A stretch of DNA of 64,000 nt, from the NCBI RefSeq assembly GCF_008086595.1, contig NZ_RXYA01000008.1:1-64000 (forward strand), given 5' to 3'. The position numbers were made by a program, and so were the translations under genes. Source of the DNA: Acetobacterium paludosum. Its GTDB lineage: Bacteria; Bacillota; Clostridia; Eubacteriales; Eubacteriaceae. The notes beneath the pieces are model-generated. The model was not told where the DNA came from and did not search any database. It saw only the letters and a program-made list of their open reading frames with translations. Shown piece after piece: positions 1-8,073 of the stretch (positions within the stretch are counted from its first letter, which is position 1; every line of letters begins with the position of its first letter).

Positions 1-121
1 GGGCGAGCAAAAGAGGCAAAGGCCATAGAGCCTGAACAAAGTGAGGGCCAGCGTCTTGAGACGCCGGCCGGTAAAAGAGGCTTATAGCCTCAGAGCAAAC
101 CACCCGTTAGACGGGTGGTGC
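1..121 (+). ncRNA. Structured RNA-like element, possibly omega RNA or right end of an IS200/IS605-type element (partial)
   Basis: Three hairpins lie back to back. One is GCGTC-TTGA-GACGC at 51-64, extended by GGCC arms at 46-49 and 66-69. The second is GAGGCT-TAT-AGCCTC at 77-91. The third is ACCACCCGT-TAG-ACGGGTGGT at 99-119. The block is more GC-rich than the AT-rich DNA after it. Chained hairpins ending in such a stem resemble guide RNAs of the IscB/TnpB superfamily (HEARO/omega RNA) or the right end of an IS200/IS605 element. Frame 1 stays open from the window start to a TAG at 85-87, so the tail of a TnpB-like gene is possible, but 28 codons prove nothing. The 5' part is outside the window. 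The last hairpin could also help end transcription of the minus-strand gene at 221-1807. The family assignment is tentative. Confidence 0.4.
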
Positions 122-220
122 TGATTTATTTTACATTGAACTTGTCTGATGTGTTCAGAATTTAGCATGCATTTCAAAATAATATAAATTTACTTTGTGT
201 AATGCTGTGATTACATCCTA

Positions 221-1807
221 TTACGCAATTTTATTCGTAATGAGATTTAAATTATTGGCAACGATTGAGTAGTCTTTACTATTATTCAATCTGGTAAACC
301 CTGAATAATGATTGTCAGTTGCTTGAATATTCGTACCTTGAACATTATTCATTAAAAATGAATAGGAGCTACCGGTATTTGCAAACGTATTATTTCTAAT
401 AATTGCGTCTGATCCTACTCCTCTAAAACTAATACCGGTTGATGCTATATTAGTATAGACAAAACTTGATTCTTCAACAATTAGATTTTTAGTTACTGTT
501 GTACTGCAAGCACTGATCAATGGGATATTTCCAAGATTGACAACATCGACATGAGAAATTCCCAAATCCGTTATATTTCCTGCAAAAGAGAACAGATAAC
601 CGGTCATGCCGCTGGCATCAATCGAAATATTTGATAGGGTTGATTGGTTAATACCACCCATAACAAAAGCACCTTGATCTCGGGTCGTCGGTTTTGAACC
701 GCTGATGTCAACATTATCAACACTGACATTATAAACATCGTTGATTTTAAAAGCCAGACTGCTGCCTGCTATCGCCAGCCCTGAAATGGAAATATCTTTT
801 GCGCCCTCATTAATTATGACCCCAATCGTATTATTCTTAGCTGTACAATTTTCAAACGTCATATTTTCCGGTGCCGTTTCATATCGGGGATCACCGCCGA
901 CTGTTATTCCGCCGCCTGAAGCATTGTTAAACGCGTCATTTTTAAATGTGAAATTACTGTTATTCCCTCGGATATAGGCCGAATGCAGCCACTTGGTGCC
1001 GCCATCGCTTGAATTTAATACACTGTCAATCATGGTAAAATCATTCGTACCGGCTATTTGGATTGGCATTCCGGAGTTGTCAATCTTTAAATTACTGATC
1101 TGAACTCCTTTATTTCTGAGCTCGTTGGATTGCGAACCCATTTTTAATCCCACGTACATATTATCCATGGAAACATCTTTAATGGTCAGATTGCTGATCC
1201 CTTGCAGAAACATTCCCTGCACATTACTTACCATGCTGTTGGCATAGTAATCAGTACCCACGATCGTATTTTGCGACTTTAATGTTAAGCCTTCAATTAA
1301 TACATTTGAAATATAATTATCGACATCTGAAAACAGCATATTTCTAATTTGGTCTGCTTGGGGTGCCATGAATAATACGGCACCGTAGCCACTGATATGG
1401 GTATTATCCTTAATTGATATTTGTTTTGTTATCAAATAATTATTTGCTGATTCAGGAATTAACATGGTAACATTATTCGCACTGGCATAATCAATGGCTT
1501 TTTGAATGGCTATGGTATCATCGGTAACGCCATCACCTTTTGCGCCATAGTCTTTAACGTTTACAACTTGACTGGCTTCCGTAGCAGCAGGTGCCGTTAC
1601 TGTTGTCGGCTCAGCTGTAGGCGCTGTTACTGTTGTTGGCGCAGTCGTCGGCGCCGTTACTGTTGTCGGTGTAGTTGTCGGAGCAGTTACCGGTTCAGTT
1701 ACTGTTTTACTTGATTTGTTGGTGTTTTTAGAATTAGGTGCCGCATTAACAGGCATCGTGCCAAATAATAAGCATACTGCAAGTAATAAAATACACATCT
1801 TTTTCAT
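221..1807 (-). CDS. Secreted right-handed beta-helix (pectate-lyase-superfamily) protein
   Basis: This is a 528-residue protein. Residues 1-22 form a signal peptide (Lys-rich start, hydrophobic core, cleavage after VNA). Residues about 36-75 are a Thr/Pro/Val linker made of repeated PTTVTAP units. From about residue 81 comes the YGAKGDGVTDDT motif that opens pectate-lyase-3/GH28-type beta-helices, followed by Asn-rich coils to the C-terminus. No LPXTG motif, S-layer repeat or membrane anchor is visible, so it is probably released or loosely wall-bound. Beta-helix proteins of this kind are often polysaccharide lyases, hydrolases or epimerases, but I cannot assign catalytic residues. The RBS AAAGGAA precedes the ATG. 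Two c-di-GMP aptamers lie directly upstream, and the gene follows a polysaccharide operon on the same strand, so it may act on that polymer. Confidence 0.85.
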   Translation of the reverse strand: MKKMCILLLAVCLLFGTMPVNAAPNSKNTNKSSKTVTEPVTAPTTTPTTVTAPTTAPTTVTAPTAEPTTVTAPAATEASQVVNVKDYGAKGDGVTDDTIAIQKAIDYASANNVTMLIPESANNYLITKQISIKDNTHISGYGAVLFMAPQADQIRNMLFSDVDNYISNVLIEGLTLKSQNTIVGTDYYANSMVSNVQGMFLQGISNLTIKDVSMDNMYVGLKMGSQSNELRNKGVQISNLKIDNSGMPIQIAGTNDFTMIDSVLNSSDGGTKWLHSAYIRGNNSNFTFKNDAFNNASGGGITVGGDPRYETAPENMTFENCTAKNNTIGVIINEGAKDISISGLAIAGSSLAFKINDVYNVSVDNVDISGSKPTTRDQGAFVMGGINQSTLSNISIDASGMTGYLFSFAGNITDLGISHVDVVNLGNIPLISACSTTVTKNLIVEESSFVYTNIASTGISFRGVGSDAIIRNNTFANTGSSYSFLMNNVQGTNIQATDNHYSGFTRLNNSKDYSIVANNLNLITNKIA

Positions 1808-1820
1808 AATCGTTATTCCT

Positions 1821-1900
1821 TTCGGTAGCTGGCTGCCTTTCTTTGCAGATTAAGGTCCTTAGCTTTGCGTCCCAACTTTTCAATTGGTTTGCCGTTATCG
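1821..1900 (-). promoter_or_regulatory. c-di-GMP-I (GEMM-I) riboswitch, proximal copy
   Basis: On the minus strand the conserved GEMM-I blocks occur in order: GGCAAACCA, then a short hairpin ending in TGGGACGCAAAGCTA, then GGACCTTAA, then GGCAGCCAGCTACCG. GEMM-I RNAs bind cyclic di-GMP. The aptamer ends about 14 nt before the start codon of the beta-helix gene and directly abuts its AAAGGAA ribosome binding site. Control of translation is therefore plausible, though the expression platform was not worked out. Confidence 0.93.
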
Positions 1901-1928
1901 TTGGATAATTAACAAACAAAAAACTCTT

Positions 1929-2004
1929 CCTTCGGAAACTGGCTGCCATTTTACAGGCCCTCTAGTTTTGCGTCCCTGTCTTTCAACAAGTTTGCCTTTA
2001 TCGC
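1929..2004 (-). promoter_or_regulatory. c-di-GMP-I (GEMM-I) riboswitch, distal copy
   Basis: This is a second GEMM-I aptamer in tandem with the proximal copy. On the minus strand it shows GGCAAACTTG, GGGACGCAAAACTAG, GGGCCTGTAA and GGCAGCCAGTTTCCG. A T6 run follows within about 10 nt of the 3' end (GGAAGAGTTTTTT), so this copy may act by termination, although the hairpin before the T run is short. Two aptamers in one leader usually give a steeper or two-input response. Confidence 0.92.
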
Positions 2005-2058
2005 CGAAAAGTTAATTCTCGATGCGCATCAATATATTCTAATTTGCTAATTAAAAAT

Positions 2059-2087
2059 AATATAGCATATTTTTATATAGCCGTCAA
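2059..2087 (-). promoter_or_regulatory. Sigma-A-type promoter of the riboswitch leader
   Basis: On the minus strand TTGACG (2082-2087) and TATATT (2059-2064) are separated by exactly 17 nt. Transcription would start near 2052, about 50 nt before the distal c-di-GMP aptamer. The beta-helix gene thus has its own promoter, independent of the polysaccharide operon that ends at 2117. Confidence 0.75.
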
Positions 2088-2116
2088 TACTTTTTACGAT
2101 TATTTAATCATCATTT

Positions 2117-3283
2117 TTATCTTGAACTTTCGGCCTTCTCCCAGAATGGTTTGGCCTTTCCCGTCAGTATTCTAAAGAGACCAACCCACTGCGCTGTAAT
2201 CGTAACAGTATAGTAGTAAATATATGAAAGATACTTACTTTTTGACTTTATAATGGCTTGGATTAAAGCCAATAAATAAAAGAGTACTTGTCCACAGAAA
2301 GTCAAGATATAGAACCATCCATCCTGGATAATCAGGATGTTAGAAATCAATAGCATCAAGTGCGCGATCCAAAGTAAGTATCTGCATGTTCTGTGTCCAA
2401 AATAAAAGTACGAAAACCATTTATATTTGAATACATTCAATATTCTGATATCCGGTAGAATATCTCTAACGATATCTCTGTTCATTCTAACTTTTCGTCC
2501 AAACTCATCCTCTATCACTTCTCCGGCCTTTTCATATGCGATTGCATCATGATTTGCAATCGCTCTTCTACCTTTCAAGGCATAAAATACCGGCATTGCG
2601 CTATCGTGACATTGAATGGGATTGAAATCATAATAGTCCTTTGTTCTGCATGCATACAAAGCTCCGTTTCCGGCCGTAATCGTCTGAATTTTTCCCTCAA
2701 TCTCACGCGTCTCTAAATCGATATCCCAGTAGTTTGATTCAGCATGACTGACCTCACTCGCTCCCTGATTACTAATTGAAAGCCGTCCTGTGACGTATGC
2801 AATTTCATCTGAAATAAAAGCAGCCATCAACTCTTTGACAGCATTTTTATCAATCAGGGAATTGGCATCCGTCATAACAAGGAATTCTGTCGTCACTGTC
2901 TTTTGAGCTTCATTCTGGGCATTTGTTTTTCCCTTGCGAATTTTAACTTCATATAGTCTAATTTTATATTCTAAATGTTTTGTAATAAAATCTCTCACCA
3001 TATTGTTGGTTTGATCGGTACTATTATCCGACGAAATTAAGAACTCTATTTTTTCCTTGGGATATTCAAGTTCAAGGATATTATTTAGTTTTTCCTGTAT
3101 TACTTTTTCTTCATTATGAGCGACGACCATAACCGTAACCGTTGGTTGATGATGATAATCTTTTTCAATTTTCCGTGATTTATATCGTTTCCCGATTAAT
3201 TTGATTGATACGGGATACCCGACCATTGCCCAAACGATGACGAATGCACTTAAGTAAAATAAAGTTGTACTCAATAATTCCAT
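2117..3283 (-). CDS. Membrane-bound family 2 glycosyltransferase
   Basis: A 388-residue protein with an N-terminal membrane helix (about residues 5-25), a GT-A catalytic domain (about 48-275) and two or three C-terminal membrane helices. Visible GT2 features are VTVMVVAHNEE at the start of the fold, SSDNSTD, and MTDAN in the DXD position. The layout matches processive or polyprenyl-linked GT2 enzymes that add a sugar at the cytoplasmic membrane face. It is the last gene of the polysaccharide operon, 51 nt after murB. The RBS GGAGAGG precedes the ATG. Donor and acceptor sugars cannot be read from the sequence. Confidence 0.88.
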   Translation of the reverse strand: MELLSTTLFYLSAFVIVWAMVGYPVSIKLIGKRYKSRKIEKDYHHQPTVTVMVVAHNEEKVIQEKLNNILELEYPKEKIEFLISSDNSTDQTNNMVRDFITKHLEYKIRLYEVKIRKGKTNAQNEAQKTVTTEFLVMTDANSLIDKNAVKELMAAFISDEIAYVTGRLSISNQGASEVSHAESNYWDIDLETREIEGKIQTITAGNGALYACRTKDYYDFNPIQCHDSAMPVFYALKGRRAIANHDAIAYEKAGEVIEDEFGRKVRMNRDIVRDILPDIRILNVFKYKWFSYFYFGHRTCRYLLWIAHLMLLISNILIIQDGWFYILTFCGQVLFYLLALIQAIIKSKSKYLSYIYYYTVTITAQWVGLFRILTGKAKPFWEKAESSR

Positions 3284-3334
3284 ATTTATCCCTCTCCATG
3301 CAAACTGTTCAGGTCCTTTACCTAAACTAAAGTG

Positions 3335-4213
3335 TTATATTACTACCCACTCCAGTTTGAGTTCAACGTCAAATTTATCGAAGACCCTTTCCCTGGCAAG
3401 TTCCACCAGATAGATGATGTCTTCGTATTTTGCATGACCAATGTTTACTATAAAACCCGGGTGTTTATCCGAAAAAGCCGCGCCATTCTTAGCATAGCCT
3501 CGCAAGCCAACCTGATCTAGCAGCTCCCATACGACTAAATCTTTCAGGTCTTTTTCCGGTCTTACAAAAACACTGCCGGCACTGGGAAAATTTCTCGGTT
3601 GTTTTAAAAAACGCTGCTTTTTAATTTCCAATACTTTGTTAAGCGAATCGATATAGTCACCTTTTTCAGCCTTAATTTTGCACCGAATAACAATCGTCTG
3701 TTTTTCCTTCCAATATGAATTTCTTCTGGAAAAATCATCTTTGCCACTGTCTCTATCGATAATTTCATTCTTATCAAAGCTATAATATCTTACCGATTCA
3801 ACCAGATCGCCCAGATAGTTTTTATAGGTGCCGGCATTCATTAAGATTGCTCCGCCAAGCGTTCCTGGGATATCCTCTAAAAACTCATAATTCTTAATCC
3901 CATTTTCGATGGCAAACCAAGCCATTTCTGATAAAGTTGCGCCTGACTCAATTTGGATAAATCCGTCTTCGTTATAAATATTATTCATTAACCTTAAGTT
4001 GACAAACAAGGACTCTTCATCATACTTCGTTTTCGAAAGTAACAGATTAGCACCTTTGCCAATAATAATAATTTTTTTGCTTTTTTCATAACGATTTACC
4101 AATTCATATAATCCTTCTTCATTATGAGGAAATGCCATCAGCGATGCCAATGATTCCAATCGCAATGTATTATATTGCGTCAATGGTACATTTTTAATGA
4201 TTGTCGTATCCAA
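3335..4213 (-). CDS. murB: UDP-N-acetylenolpyruvoylglucosamine reductase (MurB) encoded in the polysaccharide operon
   Basis: A 292-residue FAD-dependent reductase that converts UDP-GlcNAc-enolpyruvate to UDP-MurNAc with NADPH. It has the FAD-binding GKGANLLL (about 52-59), IPGTLGGAILMNAGTY, RRNSYWKE, the catalytic-Ser motif PSAGSVFVRP, GAAFSDKHPGFIVN and the C-terminal Glu in ELKLEW. All are intact, so the enzyme should be active. The start is TTG, preceded by GGGAGGGAAGATT. It follows murA by about 26 nt. Finding murB beside murA inside a Wzx/Wzy operon rather than a division cluster suggests a dedicated UDP-MurNAc supply, although it could also be the genome's only MurB. Confidence 0.9.
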   Translation of the reverse strand: MDTTIIKNVPLTQYNTLRLESLASLMAFPHNEEGLYELVNRYEKSKKIIIIGKGANLLLSKTKYDEESLFVNLRLMNNIYNEDGFIQIESGATLSEMAWFAIENGIKNYEFLEDIPGTLGGAILMNAGTYKNYLGDLVESVRYYSFDKNEIIDRDSGKDDFSRRNSYWKEKQTIVIRCKIKAEKGDYIDSLNKVLEIKKQRFLKQPRNFPSAGSVFVRPEKDLKDLVVWELLDQVGLRGYAKNGAAFSDKHPGFIVNIGHAKYEDIIYLVELARERVFDKFDVELKLEWVVI

Positions 4214-4239
4214 AATCTTCCCTCCCTACTAGTATTCGG

Positions 4240-5496
4240 CTATTCTATCCAGCTTACATCTGCACCAATACTTTGAAATTTTTCAATGAAATTCTCATAT
4301 CCTCGCTCTATCTGCTTTGCATTGACAATGATCGTTTCCCCTTCTGCGACTAAACCCGCTAACAATAAAGCCGCCCCGGCACGTAAATCATCCGCATATA
4401 CTTCGGTTCCAACTAACTGGTTTCCACCCTTGATAACCAGTAAATTATTAACCACTTCTGCGTCAACGCCCATTTTTTTCAGCTGCTCAGCATAACCGAA
4501 TCGGTCGGGAAAACGAAGATCAACAATTTTTGACATGCCCTTTGCACACGAAGCATATACCGCCAGCAGTGGTTGCATATCCGAATTAATACCGGGATAA
4601 GGACCGGTACTAATCTCTAAGGGATAACAAACATTTTCTTTGCTGATAATCGACTTAGTCCCGGTAAAAATATTCATCCCGCTTGATTTCAAAAATATCA
4701 TCGGTATTTCCAGATGTTCCATTGGGAAACCATCAATTTCAATTTCTCCGCCCGTAATAGCCGCCGCCACCAAAAATGTCAGTGCTTCCATATTATCTGG
4801 GATAACCGAATGCGTTGCGCCATGAAGATAATTTACGCCATTCACAACAATGCTTTCATTCCCCCTAACCGCGATTTTCGCTCCCATTTTATTTAGCAGC
4901 CCGATCAAATCAAGTATTTCAGGTCGTATATGCGGATTCCAAATAGTCGTCTCGCCCTCAGCTAAGGAAGAACTGATAATCGCATTTTCAGTTGCCCCAG
5001 TCGAACGAATCGGCAAATGGATTTCGGCGCCTTTTAGTTTTCCGGCCGATGAAGCAACTAAATACCCATTTTCTTCCCATACTTTGGCGCCTAATTTTTC
5101 AAGCACCATTTGATGCAAATCATATTTGCGTTCACCTATTTTGCACCCGCCGGGAAGCGGTACTTTTGAATACCCGCTTTTAGCTAGAATTGCTCCCCAT
5201 ATTAATAATGTATTACGAATTGATCGGCCTTCCCAAATCAGTTCATTGGTGGTGATTTTTCCACTTATCCTTAGAATATCTTTGTCAATTTTCACTTTTT
5301 TCCCCAAGATCTTCAGCATATCATTGTGTATTATTGCATCGGATAATCCATTTGGGAAATTACTCAGAATTAGTTCTTCATCCGTAAGAATAGAAGCCGC
5401 TTGAAGTCTTAAGGCGCTGTTTTTCGCTCCACTCAGATGAATTTTCCCCGTCAGAACACTTTTTCTAACCCTTAATTTTTTTTCGTTAACTGCCAT
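4240..5496 (-). CDS. murA: UDP-N-acetylglucosamine 1-carboxyvinyltransferase (MurA) encoded in the polysaccharide operon
   Basis: A 418-residue EPSP-synthase-fold enzyme that transfers enolpyruvate from PEP to UDP-GlcNAc. Visible residues are the Lys-Asn pair in SGAKNSAL (K25, N26), the fosfomycin-reactive Cys118 in LPGGCKIGERKYDLH, the Asp in INSDMQP, and the Arg in DLRAGAALLLAGL. The reading frame is open 10 codons further upstream, but AAAGGGGGAATCAAA directly before this ATG decides the start. It lies between wzx and murB in the operon. Firmicutes often carry two MurA proteins; whether this is the essential copy cannot be told here. Confidence 0.92.
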   Translation of the reverse strand: MAVNEKKLRVRKSVLTGKIHLSGAKNSALRLQAASILTDEELILSNFPNGLSDAIIHNDMLKILGKKVKIDKDILRISGKITTNELIWEGRSIRNTLLIWGAILAKSGYSKVPLPGGCKIGERKYDLHQMVLEKLGAKVWEENGYLVASSAGKLKGAEIHLPIRSTGATENAIISSSLAEGETTIWNPHIRPEILDLIGLLNKMGAKIAVRGNESIVVNGVNYLHGATHSVIPDNMEALTFLVAAAITGGEIEIDGFPMEHLEIPMIFLKSSGMNIFTGTKSIISKENVCYPLEISTGPYPGINSDMQPLLAVYASCAKGMSKIVDLRFPDRFGYAEQLKKMGVDAEVVNNLLVIKGGNQLVGTEVYADDLRAGAALLLAGLVAEGETIIVNAKQIERGYENFIEKFQSIGADVSWIE

Positions 5497-5549
5497 TTTG
5501 ATTCCCCCTTTATAATATTCCGGCATTAAACTGCAATACCTTTTAATCC

Positions 5550-6806
5550 TTACTTTTTCTTAACGATTATTTTCTTTAATCTTTGAATTTCATCTGTATC
5601 AAATATGAATAATTCGTGCACCTTCACATCAAAATCTTTTAAAAATATATATGTAAATACGACGCCGCAAATTGAGTAAGAAATAACTGAAGCCACTGCC
5701 GAACCGATGATTCCAAATTGGGGAATCAATATAAAGTTTCCAATAACATTAAATATAACCGCAATTAAAAGAATAGTGAAAGATACTTTTTGTTTTCCCT
5801 TTGCATTAAATAGCGAAACAATCATTTTATAAAATATCATTGGCAGTATGCCAATAAAAATTACTGTTGTCACGGGATAGGCAGTCAAAAAATCCGGGCC
5901 GTATAATAAATTAATTATAAATCTTCCCCCTATAATTATTATCCCAATAATGACCAGACTAACATAAAAATTGAATTTAATACTAAATTTTATATCATCT
6001 ATCGAATCTTTTTTTGAAGTTTTAGCAAATAACACGTCTTTAAATGCATCAGGAATTAACCACACCATATTCGCAAGTCCTACCCCAATGGTATAATATC
6101 CAATCTGCTCGTAATCTACAAAAAAACCAAGAATAATGATATCTGCTTTATAGTTTAAAGTAATTAGCAGCATGGTAATCATTGGATATATTCCAAATTT
6201 GATTGTATCTTTCATTAATCTGAAATCAAGCGAACGCAACGATAATTTAAATCCAAATTTATAAATAATTCTCAGAATTATAACGATGTCTTTAATAATC
6301 AGCAGCGCAAAAATATACCAAATACTTTGTGGTGCAAAAACAAAAATGAAAAAAAGTGACACCGCATAAAAGAGTTCATTACCAATTGAGAGTTTATTCC
6401 TAAGATTAATATCTTCAACCAGCGCAATAAAGCTCAACTGGCTGCTTAAAATCATGATCGGTCCTAATGTGACTATTATTAGATAACTCATATCTCTCAA
6501 AAACATTTCTGCCACGAGTCCGATCAATAGATATATGATGAACTGGAAAATAATAATATTGAAATATTCATTCTTGACATTCTCAATCAGTTTACGTTTA
6601 AAAAAAGGATAGGATTGATAAATCCCTAAATTTAGTATCAGCACCATAATATTAATGATATTTAAAACAAAGGCAAATTCTCCTTTTAATGATGGTCCCA
6701 GATATCGATTTAGAAAAACCGTTTCACTTATCCCTAAGAAGGCAATCGTACCTTTTGTAAATAAAGAATAGACGTATTGATTCTTAAATAATTGTTTCAT
6801 TGTCAT
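5550..6806 (-). CDS. Wzx-type polysaccharide flippase (MOP/MATE superfamily)
   Basis: A 418-residue polytopic membrane protein with about 12 predicted helices, Ile/Leu/Phe-rich throughout. The N-terminal region (FTKGTIAFLGISETVFLN, then a helix with LKGEFAF) and the central GYYTIGVGLANMVWLIPDAF pattern match the polysaccharide_synt/Wzx family. Such proteins move undecaprenyl-linked repeat units across the membrane. Two starts (6806 or 6800) are possible because the sequence reads ATGACAATG after AAAGAG. Its position between murA and glycosyltransferases fits. Base composition is clearly AT-rich, as is common for flippase genes. Confidence 0.88.
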   Translation of the reverse strand: MTMKQLFKNQYVYSLFTKGTIAFLGISETVFLNRYLGPSLKGEFAFVLNIINIMVLILNLGIYQSYPFFKRKLIENVKNEYFNIIIFQFIIYLLIGLVAEMFLRDMSYLIIVTLGPIMILSSQLSFIALVEDINLRNKLSIGNELFYAVSLFFIFVFAPQSIWYIFALLIIKDIVIILRIIYKFGFKLSLRSLDFRLMKDTIKFGIYPMITMLLITLNYKADIIILGFFVDYEQIGYYTIGVGLANMVWLIPDAFKDVLFAKTSKKDSIDDIKFSIKFNFYVSLVIIGIIIIGGRFIINLLYGPDFLTAYPVTTVIFIGILPMIFYKMIVSLFNAKGKQKVSFTILLIAVIFNVIGNFILIPQFGIIGSAVASVISYSICGVVFTYIFLKDFDVKVHELFIFDTDEIQRLKKIIVKKK

Positions 6807-6841
6807 TCTCTTTCTCTCGAATTAAATTTATCTTAAAATGA

Positions 6842-8044
6842 TTATAGCCTTCTGCGAATATAATCGAATACCAACTTAATATTCAAGGCCACGATCTTAC
6901 CTGTTATTCTCAACTTAATCAATTTATAACACCGTTTCTCGATACTCTTTTGTTCGATTAAAGGCAATAATTTATCTGTTAAATAAATGCTTTCATAATT
7001 CAGACAAACTAAATCGGCAACGTTAATAAGATTATTGTAATCGTAGTTACCATCCCGCAAGTCCATAATGATTTGCTGAATTTCATCCACTCCGGAACGA
7101 TGAATGATGTTTCTCCCTGAAAAATTATAACTGTATAAATTCTCAAAGCTCTTCCCTGTACATAATGAAAATTCATTATCTTCACCGACTACAATACCGA
7201 TTCTATTCATCATAATTGGTTCAATTACGCTTCTGCCCTTGCCAAATACTAAATGTGATTTTAATATTAATTCTTGAATATTATCGACGTGACCAACTAG
7301 TTTTATGAGTTCCCCATTAAATTTCTGATTTATTTTATTAGCTTCATTTGATAAAAATTCAGAACAATCTCCGCTTCCCGCTACAATAAGTTGGATATTA
7401 TTTATCTCGTTGGCCAAATTTTCGATGATTTTGTACATCGTTAAGATCGAATTCATTTTACTTTTATCTAATCTGGAAATCACCAGTAATGATAGTGTTT
7501 GTTCATTATTCTCAAGCAGCCGATAGAAGTTTTCATAGTTCTTATCCCTGCTTACCTCAATTCTGTTTGAAATAAGTCTTATTTTATTGGGATTATAATG
7601 ATGTTTAATGTAATACTCGCGATTTTCTTCGCTAAACACGACGAGTTGATTATCATTCCAGGTTGACAATAGCGTATCCGAAAAAGGATCCGGTCCTCCT
7701 GCTCTAATAATAATAACGCCCATGTTAAAATATTTACCCAACATCGAGCAAAACGTGGCATCCAAACCATCCGTCGTAATAATACTATCCGGTTTTTCTT
7801 TCATTATTAGTTTATATAACTGAAATAGCAATAAAATGTTGTGAAGTACTTTTCTATTATTAAACCTATTCAGATAATAAATCGCTATCTCATTTTTTTT
7901 ATAGTTTTCAGCAATTGCATCTGATGGCACCGCTTCACCGGCAGCAATAATATTTATTCCTTTATCTGATAACGCTCTGGCATATTGAAGTAATGATCTC
8001 GGTGCTCCACCTGCAAAGCGTTGCAATTTTATGAGTACTTTCAT
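6842..8044 (-). CDS. GT-B glycosyltransferase, family 4-like, with altered active-site motif
   Basis: A 400-residue protein. The N-terminal Rossmann half opens with KLQRFAGGAPRSLLQYARAL, the usual glycine-rich acceptor-side loop. The C-terminal half contains LLVISRLDKSK and IQLIVAGSGD, typical of GT4 donor domains. Where most GT4 enzymes have E-x7-E, this one reads GKGRSVIEPIMM, so the first Glu is missing; it may have lost activity or use another geometry. The start with AGGAGGCGAAAAA was chosen over an upstream in-frame start. It lies between wzx and wzy in the operon. Confidence 0.8.
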   Translation of the reverse strand: MKVLIKLQRFAGGAPRSLLQYARALSDKGINIIAAGEAVPSDAIAENYKKNEIAIYYLNRFNNRKVLHNILLLFQLYKLIMKEKPDSIITTDGLDATFCSMLGKYFNMGVIIIRAGGPDPFSDTLLSTWNDNQLVVFSEENREYYIKHHYNPNKIRLISNRIEVSRDKNYENFYRLLENNEQTLSLLVISRLDKSKMNSILTMYKIIENLANEINNIQLIVAGSGDCSEFLSNEANKINQKFNGELIKLVGHVDNIQELILKSHLVFGKGRSVIEPIMMNRIGIVVGEDNEFSLCTGKSFENLYSYNFSGRNIIHRSGVDEIQQIIMDLRDGNYDYNNLINVADLVCLNYESIYLTDKLLPLIEQKSIEKRCYKLIKLRITGKIVALNIKLVFDYIRRRL

Positions 8045-8073
8045 TTTTTCGCCTCCTGGCAATAAAGGAACAA

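Noticed and set aside
5497-5526. Upstream start adding 10 residues to MurA
   Set aside because: The strong GGGGG-type ribosome binding site lies inside this extension and points to the ATG at 5496.
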